Below are positions 18,552 to 25,674 of a DNA stretch of 64,000 nucleotides, piece by piece; positions within the stretch are counted from its first letter, which is position 1, and each line of letters starts with the position of its first letter. The stretch is from Sphingomonas psychrotolerans (lineage in GTDB: Bacteria > Pseudomonadota > Alphaproteobacteria > Sphingomonadales > Sphingomonadaceae): positions 3,169,501 to 3,233,500 of the forward strand of contig NZ_CP024923.1 of assembly GCF_002796605.1 (NCBI RefSeq), written 5' to 3'. The notes under the pieces were generated by a model that saw nothing but the letters and a program-made list of their open reading frames with translations, searched no databases and had not been told where the DNA came from. A program made the translations under genes and the position numbers.

Positions 18552-20303
18552 TCACGCGGCCTGTTGGAGCGGCTGCGGCTCGACCTGCGGGGCAACGAGC
18601 ACACGCAGGTCGGCGACCTTGGCGGCTCGGCTGACGGTGCCGACACCACAGCGCGCGGTGTAGGCGGAAGGCGGAAACGCCATCCATTTCGGCACCCAGC
18701 TCTCGACCTTGGCACGGCCATTCTCACCAGTCAGGCAATCACGGACGATCTTGCGCTTCACCTTGCCGGTCGCGCCTTCGTTGGCGACGGCGACCTCATC
18801 GCCGGCCACATCGGCCAGCACATGGCCAAGCACCTCGCGGTCTTTGATCAGATCGAGCAGCGCGTCATCGGCCTGCCAGATTTTGGCCATGTCGGTGCCG
18901 AGCAGAGGTCCCAGCACCTCGACCAGCACGCTTCCAGCCTCCAGCGTCTCGGCCATGACGATAGCGAGAATATCGAGCAGCGCGGGGTCGGGAAGGTCGA
19001 GCAACTGGGTCAGCAGGCCCGCCAAACCCTGCTCGCCGTCATAGCCGCAGGTCACGGTCGGGGTCTCGGGATCGAAGCCGAGCAGCGCCAGCACCGCCCG
19101 CCGCTTCTCGTCGAATCGCGCTTCGGACGCGCAGCTTTCGACGCTCTCCGCGATGGCATCGCTCGTCGCGCGTTGGTCCTCGATGCGGACATTCCAGAGC
19201 GGCGAACCGGCAATGGCATGCGCGACCATCACCCGCAACGCGAGCGACGGCTGATCGGCCAAATCGGCGCGCACGGCCGCGTGCCGGTGCAGATCGACAT
19301 AGTTCTGGATCGGCGCGCTGATCTCAGGTCGAACCGGTTTCTCGTCTTGGCTGACCTCGCCTTTGGCGCGCCTCTGCGCCTCATGACGTGAGATATAGCC
19401 CTCGTGAACGGTCACCTCGCCTCGCGCGCTGACCGCGAGGAACACCTTGCCGCCCTTGCGCTTGGGGCAACGCTCATGCTCCCAGCTGCGGAAGGTTTCG
19501 CCAGCTGGAAGCACGACCACCTCGCGCCATCCGACCTCTCGATACCCGTCGGCCTTGGCCTCGATGGCGGGCGTCTGCGCCGCCCAGAAGCTGGCGGTGT
19601 CGGCGAAATAGCGCTCCTCGCCGAACAGATCCGAGACGATCTCACCAGCATAATTGGCCATGTCGAACAGCGCCGCGCTGACGGGTATCGACGCGCCGCC
19701 GAACAGCCATGCCTTGAGCTGAGGCCCGGTCGGGCAATAGGTCTCGGGATCGTCGAGCAACGCCAGCCAGTCGCGCTGCCGCGCCTTGGAGGCAAGGGTC
19801 AGATGCCGCACGGTCGCGACATCCACATCACCCCTGCGGTAGAGCCCACGGATGCGTGGCAGCAGATTGCCCAACGCCAGCGTGCGCTTCACCTGTAGCT
19901 CGGTCAGTCCGAAGGTCAGCGCGATATCCTCGGACGAGCGCCCCTCGCGGACCAGCCGCGTGAAGCTCTCCCACAGATTTACTTCATCGGGGTCGAGCCG
20001 CGCGACGTTCTCGATCAGTGAGGCCTCCAGCGCCGCCGCGTCGTCGCCCGCCGCCATGACGGCACAGGGCAGCGAGTCTTCCCCGCCGCTCTCCTCCGCA
20101 ACCGTCAATGCTGCATGATAGCGCCGCTTGCCCGCAACGATCTCGAACCGCCCGTCACCCTCAGCTGGCCGTACGATCAACGGCACCAGCACCCCCCGCG
20201 CCCGAATCGACGGCAGGATATGCGACAGGTCCGGCTTGCCCCTGGCCCGCATGTTGGCAGCCGAGATGCAAAGATTAGCGAGTGCGATATGCCTGAGTTC
20301 CAT
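18552..20303 (-). CDS. parB: ParB/RepB/Spo0J-type partition protein
   Basis: The 583-residue product starts MELRHIALANLCISAANMR behind GAGGAGAAGGAAG. The ParB N-terminal domain occupies about 1-105 (IRARGVLVPLIVRP, GKRRYHAALT, SLIENVARLDPDEVNLWESF), followed by a helix-turn-helix DNA-binding domain (SSEDIALTFGLTELQVKRTLALGNLLPRIRGLYRRGD). The long C-terminal part, about 370 residues, is typical of ICE and plasmid-borne ParB relatives rather than chromosomal ParB. No parA lies next to it. It may regulate island genes or help maintain an excised form. Confidence 0.9.
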   Translation of the reverse strand: MELRHIALANLCISAANMRARGKPDLSHILPSIRARGVLVPLIVRPAEGDGRFEIVAGKRRYHAALTVAEESGGEDSLPCAVMAAGDDAAALEASLIENVARLDPDEVNLWESFTRLVREGRSSEDIALTFGLTELQVKRTLALGNLLPRIRGLYRRGDVDVATVRHLTLASKARQRDWLALLDDPETYCPTGPQLKAWLFGGASIPVSAALFDMANYAGEIVSDLFGEERYFADTASFWAAQTPAIEAKADGYREVGWREVVVLPAGETFRSWEHERCPKRKGGKVFLAVSARGEVTVHEGYISRHEAQRRAKGEVSQDEKPVRPEISAPIQNYVDLHRHAAVRADLADQPSLALRVMVAHAIAGSPLWNVRIEDQRATSDAIAESVESCASEARFDEKRRAVLALLGFDPETPTVTCGYDGEQGLAGLLTQLLDLPDPALLDILAIVMAETLEAGSVLVEVLGPLLGTDMAKIWQADDALLDLIKDREVLGHVLADVAGDEVAVANEGATGKVKRKIVRDCLTGENGRAKVESWVPKWMAFPPSAYTARCGVGTVSRAAKVADLRVLVAPQVEPQPLQQAA

Positions 20304-20645
20304 CTTCCTTCTCCTCAAACCACCGCAACCGGCGCCGGAATGGCGGGGTGGGCGGCAGGAGCGGACCGGCAGTCCCGCCGGCAGAGGCGGGCCGCACCCG
20401 CAAGGGCCGGAACGGAGAGGAGGACTTGGGCGAAGCCCAAGTTGCGGCACGCCGCGGCGGGACTAGAGGGCAGCGACGCCCACCCCGCCTTTCAGGTGCC
20501 GGAGGCAACGCCGCCGCGCCCGCGCGGCGACCGCAGTCACCAGCGCGCAGCGCTGCCGAGCTTCAACGAAGCTCCCCAAAAGCTGCGCTCTCGAAGCCGG
20601 CCGGCCGTCGTGGCGGCGTGCGCGCGGACCTGTGCGCCAGCCGCC
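20304..20645. other. Very GC-rich leader region upstream of parB
   Basis: About 340 bases with no convincing gene. It holds a perfect hairpin: ACTTGGGC (20424-20431), loop GAA, GCCCAAGT (20435-20442), preceded by a purine-rich GGAGAGGAGG on the plus strand. It could be a leader or small-RNA element of the parB region. Confidence 0.45.
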
Positions 20646-20770
20646 GCCGCGCCTTCCGGCCGGATCGAGTGTGCCACGCGGAAGCGACAGGCTCGCGACC
20701 CCTGGCGGCTTCGCAAGAAGCGCCAGTGTACGCTCAACTGGTCCCCGCGTTCCATTTGCCGGCATCCCCC
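20646..20770. repeat. Conserved non-coding repeat, copy A
   Basis: About 120 bases that align at roughly 70 percent by eye with 23891-24011. Shared blocks include GCGCCTTCC, GCCGGATCGAG, GGCTCGC, GCTTCGCA, GCCAGTG and TCCCCGCGTTCC. In both places an AlpA-type coding sequence follows, so it may be a regulatory leader or recombination site linked to alpA. Confidence 0.55.
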
Positions 20771-20774
20771 AGAA

Positions 20775-20888
20775 CGTCAGATCAGCGCCCGGTGCGCCGG
20801 CTGGAACGAGTCCGCTGTGTGGCTGAAGAGTCCCGTGTTCTACAGCGTGGGGGAAGACGCAAAGGCAGGCCTGCAGAATGAATGTTGA
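20775..20888 (+). pseudogene. Remnant of an AlpA-type regulator (C-terminal tail only)
   Basis: The plus-strand frame reads RQISARCAGWNESAVWLKSP then VFYSVGED, which matches the tail of the intact AlpA protein at 24285-24494 (RQIKISTRCAGWRESAINAW, NPMFYSAEE). The helix-turn-helix part is missing. Together with repeat copy A upstream it is a shortened duplicate of the alpA locus, and the IS110 element lies just downstream. Confidence 0.65.
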
Positions 20889-21025
20889 TAGCGGTGGTCG
20901 ATCAGCTGTCCTATTATCCTGGTGGCTCAACGCCACGTGAGTCCCGGACGCCGGAACTTTGCTTAAGGCGCCGCAAGTGTCCTTGCCTCAAGTTGGCGCC
21001 GGGACCACGTTTTTGAGATCGGGCC
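20889..21025 (+). ncRNA. Candidate bridge-RNA region of the IS110 element
   Basis: IS110-group elements encode a structured bridge RNA in the non-coding end next to the transposase start. This segment holds a clear hairpin (GTGGC 20922-20926, loop, GCCAC 20932-20936) and a second possible one between two GGCGCC blocks. Assignment rests on position and structure only. Confidence 0.3.
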
Positions 21026-22111
21026 ATGACAGATCTTCGCCTTTGGGTCGGGCTTGACCTCGGCTCCTATCGATCCTCGATCTGCGTGCTTAACGCTGTC
21101 GGCGAGGTTCAGCGGGAGGCGCTGGCAGAGACAACGCTTGAAGCCATACAGAGCGTCTTGAGCGATTTCCCTAAGGAAGCGATCTCTTTGATAGGGGTTG
21201 AGGCTGGCTCCGGCCACAACCTCGTCAGAAAACTCAGAGCCGCGCAATATCCGGTGGCGATCTTCGAAGCGCGAGCCGCAAGCAAGATACTCGCTCTCAA
21301 TCGAAACAAGACCGATCGGAACGACGCAAAAGGACTCGCTGAAATCGCCCGTTTGGCTAGGGACGCGGTTCCGCGAGTGCATCTAAAAGGTGTCGAGTGC
21401 CAGCGTTTGCGCGCGCAGCTTGCCCTACGACAGCAACTCGTCCGGCAAAGAGTGGCCATTGAAGGCGCGCTGCGCTCGATGTTCGAACAACATGGCGGCA
21501 AGTTCGGTTCGATCCGCTCCGATATAGGCTTCCGAACGGCTGTGAGTCGGGAGCTGGAACGGGTCGAGAGTGAAGAAAATCTGGATCTCAGTGTAGACGT
21601 CGAGCCCCTTGCAGCGCTCGGCGAGGCCACGAGACACTACCTCACTTCATTGAACGCGAAATTCCGCACCCTTGCGAGCGAGCATCCCGTCTGCAGCAAT
21701 TTCATCACCATTCCCGGCGTCGGACCGATCTGCGCACTTTCGTTCTATTCATTGATCGAGGACCCTCACAGGTTCGGCAGTGCCGCCGATGTCGGAGCGT
21801 ATCTTGGCCTCACTCCCCGTATTCATTCATCAGGCACGATGTCCAAGCGGTGTGGAATCTCGAGAATGGGTAATCGCATGACGCGATCGCATCTCGTGAT
21901 GGCCGCGCGAGTCATCCTCGGTCTATCGCACCAAGAGACAGCGCTGCGGTCTTGGGGTCGGACTCTCGTTGCTCGCATCGGGCATCGGCGAGCGCAGGTA
22001 GCGGTGGCGAGGAAGCTTGCGATATTGATGCTAAGTATGTGGCGAAGCGGGCAGCCGTTCAGCTCGTCTCCCGCGCCCGCCCCAGAGTCGTCATGCGGTT
22101 CCATGCGTTGA
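21026..22111 (+). CDS. IS110-family transposase
   Basis: The 361-residue product has an N-terminal DEDD (RuvC-like) domain: WVGLDLGSYRSS with the first Asp, IGVEAGSGHN with the Glu, and KTDRNDAKGLAEIARLA with two Asp residues. The C-terminal transposase_20 domain reads FITIPGVGPICALSFYSLIE, VGAYLGLTPRIHSSG and ISRMGNRMTR and includes the conserved serine region. Length and order are normal, so it is probably active. It is inserted between the AlpA remnant and the fseA-like gene. Confidence 0.95.
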   Translation: MTDLRLWVGLDLGSYRSSICVLNAVGEVQREALAETTLEAIQSVLSDFPKEAISLIGVEAGSGHNLVRKLRAAQYPVAIFEARAASKILALNRNKTDRNDAKGLAEIARLARDAVPRVHLKGVECQRLRAQLALRQQLVRQRVAIEGALRSMFEQHGGKFGSIRSDIGFRTAVSRELERVESEENLDLSVDVEPLAALGEATRHYLTSLNAKFRTLASEHPVCSNFITIPGVGPICALSFYSLIEDPHRFGSAADVGAYLGLTPRIHSSGTMSKRCGISRMGNRMTRSHLVMAARVILGLSHQETALRSWGRTLVARIGHRRAQVAVARKLAILMLSMWRSGQPFSSSPAPAPESSCGSMR

Positions 22112-22191
22112 GCCCCGCATGGCGAGACGGACCCGGACTTCGAGGAGTGGCTTGTCATCAGCCGACTGCTGCGAAGCTGAAGCCGGGTCCG

Positions 22192-23083
22192 TCAGTTCAA
22201 GGCGAGGTCGTTCCCCCGACGCTCGGTGAGCAGCTGCTTATACCCGCCACGTCCGAGCAAGCGTGACTGTGCGATCAGGCGCCGCACTCGCAGCCGCATT
22301 GAATCGGAGGGGCCGCGCCATTCCTCTCGCGCTCGCGCTTCGCCGTAAAGTGACTTCGCGATTTCTAGCTGGGACGCGCCGGCCGATAGAGCGTCGAATA
22401 CGCGAAGGAGCGTTATGAGCCGTTCCCGCTTGAGCACATCGGAGCAGGAAGCATTGGGAAGTTTCGTACCGGCGCAGAGTCGGAGGAAAGTTCGAAGGCT
22501 GGCGAGTTCATGTCGTGCGCGCTTGATGCCGTGAAGCCTATATTGATATGCTCGAGGCTCTCGCACTGAGAAATCTCCACGCACGTCAAGCCGAAGGTGG
22601 TGGCGCCCGTCAGACAGGACCACGTGATGGACTTCGGCGCCATCTGCGCAAGAGAGTCGAAGGCCTAGGGTATTGAGCGATATCCCTTCGGGATCCTCCG
22701 GGGACGTTGGGTACGCTACGACCTCTAGCGTTCGCGGATCAAGATCCGAAGACCAGATGATCGTTGCTCGATCGGCGGAGATCGCGGGATCTTCCGCGAA
22801 AGTGAAGGCCCCAGTCTAGCGCACTCATATCCCACAAGCCGGTATCAGCTCGCTTGGCGGCGTGCCAAGCAAGATAGCCCGCGTCCCGACGGTGGAATTC
22901 CCACATAATTCCGGCGTGCCCCATTCCGGCCAGGTAGGCGTAACTGTCGGCTGCTGCTTGCCAATCGAATGGCTCCACCTCGATTGCTCCTGATAGCGTT
23001 TCGCGAGAGCCGGTTGGTAAGGTCTTCGCCGCGCTTCGGTATTCCGCAAAAGGGTAGCTTGTTTCATGCAGAGAGTTCGGCAT
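22192..23083 (-). CDS. FseA-like activator of ICE excision, read through a +1 frameshift
   Basis: Two overlapping frames make one product. Frame 0 (23083 to 22739, starts MPNSLHETSYPFAEYR) carries the short domain WQAAADSYAYLAGMGHAGIMWEFHRRDAGY ending DWGLHF. The +1 frame (from 22797 to 22192) continues AEDPAISADRATIIW and ends with a DUF2285-type domain (RLRVRRLIAQSRLLGRGGYK). The join falls at CAC-UUU-C-GCG: a slip of tRNA-Phe from UUU to UUC moves the ribosome to the +1 frame. Fused length is 296 residues. In Mesorhizobium ICEMlSym(R7A), Msi172 and Msi171 are fused by the same UUU-to-UUC +1 shift to make FseA, which activates the excisionase gene. Without the shift, translation stops at TGA 22739-22741. 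A plain inactivating mutation is the alternative. Confidence 0.8.
22796..22801 (-). promoter_or_regulatory. Putative +1 programmed ribosomal frameshift site (UUU-C)
   Basis: Minus-strand codons GGC CTT CAC TTT CGC. Skipping the C at 22798 gives GCG GAA GAT, which opens the DUF2285 frame. Both frames show good coding character on their own side of this point and none beyond it, which places the shift within a few codons. Confidence 0.65.
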
Positions 23084-23133
23084 GATATGGCCCAATATTG
23101 AATGTCGAAATGATCCTCGCGGGAGCAAACGGC

Positions 23134-23877
23134 ATGTGCGCTGCACTGGCGCTGGAAAGCGCAGTTCGAGAGATTCAGGCATCTGGAAGTGAAGATCACC
23201 TTACGGCGATCCTCAGGGATCTGACGCACTGCCTTGGGTTTGATTATTTCGCGCTCACCCAGCACTCGACAGGTCCCACGGGCGAGGCGGTACGGCTGCA
23301 CAGCTATCCCGCGGATTGGGTCGAACATTACGACCAATATGCGCTCGCTGGCGCCGACCCTATTCGCCGGGCGAGCCGCCTTGGCTGCCATGCATTTTAC
23401 TGGTCTGAACTTTCAAATATGATGTGCCTTACCGACGATGAGAACGAAACACTGCGCCTTGGGAGGGCGGCTGGTCTAATCGACGGGGTCACCATTCCGG
23501 CGAACGTCCCCGGAGAGCCCGCAGGTTCGTGCTCTTTTGCGAAGTCAAATGGAGCCACAATCGATCACGGTCGGCTTGCTGAGCTTCAACTGCTTGGGCT
23601 CTTTGCCTTCGATCGAGCACGAAGGCTTGGGACAGGTCAGGTGGAACGCGCCGGCGGTCCACGCCATCTGACAGATCGTCAACGCGATTGCGTTTTGTGG
23701 GTGGCGAGAGGGAAAACGGACTGGGAGATTGGAAAGATTTTGGGGGTCTGCGAGGAGACTGTCGCTCAGCATCTCAAGCAGGCTCGAGAGCGTTTTGAAG
23801 TTTCCAAGCGCACCTCGCTCGTTGTCGAGGCGATTCTCCGGGGCGAAATCTCTCCCGGAGAGATCCAAGACCCCTGA
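23134..23877 (+). CDS. LuxR/TraR-type quorum-sensing regulator
   Basis: The 247-residue product starts MCAALALESAVREIQ behind GGGAG eight bases upstream; ATG 23110 and TTG 23098 are in-frame alternatives without such a site. The N-terminal autoinducer-binding domain (about 10-150) has FDYFALTQH, YPADWVEHYDQYALAGADP and WSELS. The C-terminal LuxR helix-turn-helix is LTDRQRDCVLWVARGKTDWEIGKILGVCEETVAQHLK. It is divergent from the fseA-like gene with 50 bases between starts, so it probably controls that promoter, as TraR does in ICEMlSym(R7A). No luxI-type synthase lies in the window, so the signal would come from elsewhere. Confidence 0.88.
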   Translation: MCAALALESAVREIQASGSEDHLTAILRDLTHCLGFDYFALTQHSTGPTGEAVRLHSYPADWVEHYDQYALAGADPIRRASRLGCHAFYWSELSNMMCLTDDENETLRLGRAAGLIDGVTIPANVPGEPAGSCSFAKSNGATIDHGRLAELQLLGLFAFDRARRLGTGQVERAGGPRHLTDRQRDCVLWVARGKTDWEIGKILGVCEETVAQHLKQARERFEVSKRTSLVVEAILRGEISPGEIQDP

Positions 23878-23890
23878 CGATCAGATTTGC

Positions 23891-24011
23891 GCGCCTTCCC
23901 GCCGGATCGAGCGCGCAACCTAGATACCAAGGCTCGCAACTCATGGCCGCTTCGCAGCGGTCCGCCAGTGCGCGCCCAGCTGATCCCCGCGTTCCGTCCG
24001 CCGGCCTCGCC
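23891..24011. repeat. Conserved non-coding repeat, copy B
   Basis: Counterpart of 20646-20770, with the same ordered blocks. It lies about 275 bases upstream of the intact alpA gene. The whole 23878-24284 gap shows no convincing gene; the remainder is GC-rich and without clear hairpins. Confidence 0.5.
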
Positions 24012-24284
24012 GGCGCATGCGTCAGGCGATCGTCATCCGCACGGACCGGGACGCCGCAGAGCGACTCGGCGGCGCGGCAGCGGCGTAGAGCGCGGTCACG
24101 CCGCAGGAGTGAGACGCCCTGAAACCCAACAGACCGAATTCGCACCCGGACCACGTGACGCAATACGCCATAGGTGGCCAGACAGGGCCGAAGCGCGCCC
24201 CTAAGCTCGGTTCCCGGACGCGTGCCCTGACCTCATTCTGCCAAAGCCGCGTCATCGCGGCGCACCAGATGCAAGGTGATAGCA

Positions 24285-24494
24285 ATGCAGACCGACGCCC
24301 CCGACCGGATCCTCCGCATCAAAACCGTACTCCAGCGCACGGGTCTCAGCCGGGCGACCATGTACCGCAAGATGCAGCAGGGAAGCTTTCCCAGGCAGAT
24401 CAAGATCAGCACACGCTGCGCCGGCTGGCGCGAATCCGCGATCAATGCCTGGCTGCACAATCCGATGTTCTATTCAGCGGAGGAGGGCGTCTGA
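24285..24494 (+). CDS. AlpA-family regulator, likely excisionase (recombination directionality factor)
   Basis: The 69-residue product has the AlpA helix-turn-helix: DRILRIKTVLQRTGLSRATM followed by YRKMQQGSFPRQIKIS, then the family tail RCAGWRESAINAWLHNPMFY. The ATG at 24285 has AAGG eight bases upstream; a GTG at 24276 is possible. AlpA proteins activate or act as excisionases for P4-type tyrosine integrases such as the one at 31102-32322. Close to the LuxR and FseA-like genes, it is the natural output of that circuit. Confidence 0.88.
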   Translation: MQTDAPDRILRIKTVLQRTGLSRATMYRKMQQGSFPRQIKISTRCAGWRESAINAWLHNPMFYSAEEGV

Positions 24495-24539
24495 ACCCGT
24501 CGCGCGACACCAACGCGAACGGCGCTGGATCCTGTGCGA

Positions 24540-25082
24540 CTAGGACAGCCGTTCGATAAACTCCGGCGGGACATGCTCGGTTAGCCAAACCTGATTGCTG
24601 GTCAGGAAGAATGCATGCCCGTCCTGTTCGAGCGCCGTGGCGCGGATCGCCAGGATCACTGGCGCGCCACGCCGCGCACCCACCTTGGTCGCGGTTTCCA
24701 CATCGGGTGACAGATGGACATGGTGGCGGCGCATCGGTTTGAGCCCCTCCGCCAGGATCGCCGGGAGGACGCTCGCAACCGTGCCGTGATAGAGCAGGTC
24801 CGGCGGAGATGTGCGGGGCCAATCCAGCTCCACTGTCACCGAATGCCCTTGCCGCGCGCGAATCCTGGCGGCGTCGCTCGAAAGCTCGAAGCGCTGCTTG
24901 TCGCTCTCATCGACGATCCGAAGCAGGTCCTGCCAATCGCAGGCCATGCCGTTGTGGACGAGTGCCGCGAGCACCGGGTCGACATCGGTCCAACCCTGGG
25001 CATCGAGCGTCAGACCGGCGGCCTCGGGCTTGTGGCCTAGCCAAAGCGACAGCGTTTTGGAGAGGCGTATGTCGTTGGCCAT
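24540..25082 (-). CDS. kptA: RNA 2'-phosphotransferase (Tpt1/KptA family)
   Basis: The 180-residue product is full length for KptA. The family transfers an RNA 2'-phosphate to NAD+, giving ADP-ribose 1''-2'' cyclic phosphate. Motifs seen are LSKTLSLWLGHKPEAAGLTL, RARQGHSV, LLYHGT, RRHHVHLSPDVETATKVG and GAPVILAI. The first residue of the catalytic Arg-His-Arg-Arg set is replaced: the usual LRHKPE is LGHKPE (Gly16, codon 25037-25035). The other three are present. Activity may be altered. Two small genes lie upstream on the same strand (25113-25310, 25318-25668). The native role of bacterial KptA is unknown; possible roles are RNA repair or ADP-ribosyl chemistry. Confidence 0.93.
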   Translation of the reverse strand: MANDIRLSKTLSLWLGHKPEAAGLTLDAQGWTDVDPVLAALVHNGMACDWQDLLRIVDESDKQRFELSSDAARIRARQGHSVTVELDWPRTSPPDLLYHGTVASVLPAILAEGLKPMRRHHVHLSPDVETATKVGARRGAPVILAIRATALEQDGHAFFLTSNQVWLTEHVPPEFIERLS

Positions 25083-25112
25083 CGTCTGGTTCCTTGGCCG
25101 GCGGGGTTGCCT

Positions 25113-25310
25113 TCAGGCAATCGTCACATCGGCCCCCGTCCATTCCTCGGCTGCCACCGTGTCGATCTGGCGCGCAACGCCAAGAGTGAGCTCATCAACA
25201 CAGCTTTCCGCGCCAATGCGCGTAATGCACGGTGTGAAAAACCGGCCCTTTCTCTGAAGGCGAACTAGGTAGTCCAGTCCCGGCCGATCAGCCCTCCCTT
25301 TCCCCGTCAT
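25113..25310 (-). CDS. Small hypothetical protein between kptA and the RHS immunity candidate
   Basis: The 65-residue frame starts with ATG at 25310, seven bases after the stop of the upstream gene, and ends 30 bases before kptA. The sequence (LDYLVRLQRKGRFFTPCITR ...) matches no family I know. Position in a tight same-strand series is the main support. Confidence 0.4.
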   Translation of the reverse strand: MTGKGRADRPGLDYLVRLQRKGRFFTPCITRIGAESCVDELTLGVARQIDTVAAEEWTGADVTIA

Positions 25311-25317
25311 TCTAATC

Positions 25318-25668
25318 TCAATCTATTTCTTCGGGCAACTCCCCTTGATCAATCCATCGAAATCGAGTCTCCCATAGCGTGGGAAGATCTTCAAGAGCGC
25401 AATCAGTTGCTACAGAGAGCATATCCCTAGACTTCCCGTATATTTGGAAATTCGAAATATACCACTGCCGCCTCTCCTCGCCTCCATCCTGCAGTCGGAC
25501 GACAAATATCCTTTCATTGAAAAACTCAAAATATATCGTGCCGGTAAGATTGACGTTAACCATCTGTCCATAATACGGCGCTATAGCTATTCTTTTCTCC
25601 TCAGCCAGCTCAGTAAAATACTGTCTAATTATCCGATAAAATTCATTTGGCGTTAGAGATTCGGGCAA
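25318..25668 (-). CDS. Probable immunity protein for the upstream RHS protein
   Basis: The 116-residue product reads PESLTPNEFYRIIRQYFTEL ... and is acidic and soluble. The start is TTG, with GGAG nine bases upstream lying over the stop of the RHS gene (25675), so translation is likely coupled. The gene is much more AT-rich than its surroundings, as is common for RHS toxin-immunity modules. Immunity function is inferred from position and composition; no immunity family was recognised. Confidence 0.55.
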   Translation of the reverse strand: MPESLTPNEFYRIIRQYFTELAEEKRIAIAPYYGQMVNVNLTGTIYFEFFNERIFVVRLQDGGEERRQWYISNFQIYGKSRDMLSVATDCALEDLPTLWETRFRWIDQGELPEEID

Positions 25669-25674
25669 AATATT

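Larger units (their letters stand above)
20889..22190 (+). mobile_element. IS110-family insertion sequence (ends approximate)
   Basis: The element consists of the transposase gene at 21026-22111 plus short non-coding flanks. IS110 elements have no long terminal inverted repeats, so the exact ends cannot be read here; the left end lies after the AlpA remnant and the right end before the fseA-like stop at 22192. Confidence 0.6.

Noticed and set aside
22192..23083. Calling the split gene a simple pseudogene
   Set aside because: The shift lies exactly at UUU-C as in the known FseA mechanism and both sides keep good coding quality; the pseudogene view remains the alternative.
24022..24285. 87-codon minus-strand frame upstream of alpA
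   Set aside because: Cys/Trp-rich sequence of random type, overlapping the conserved non-coding area and the alpA start.
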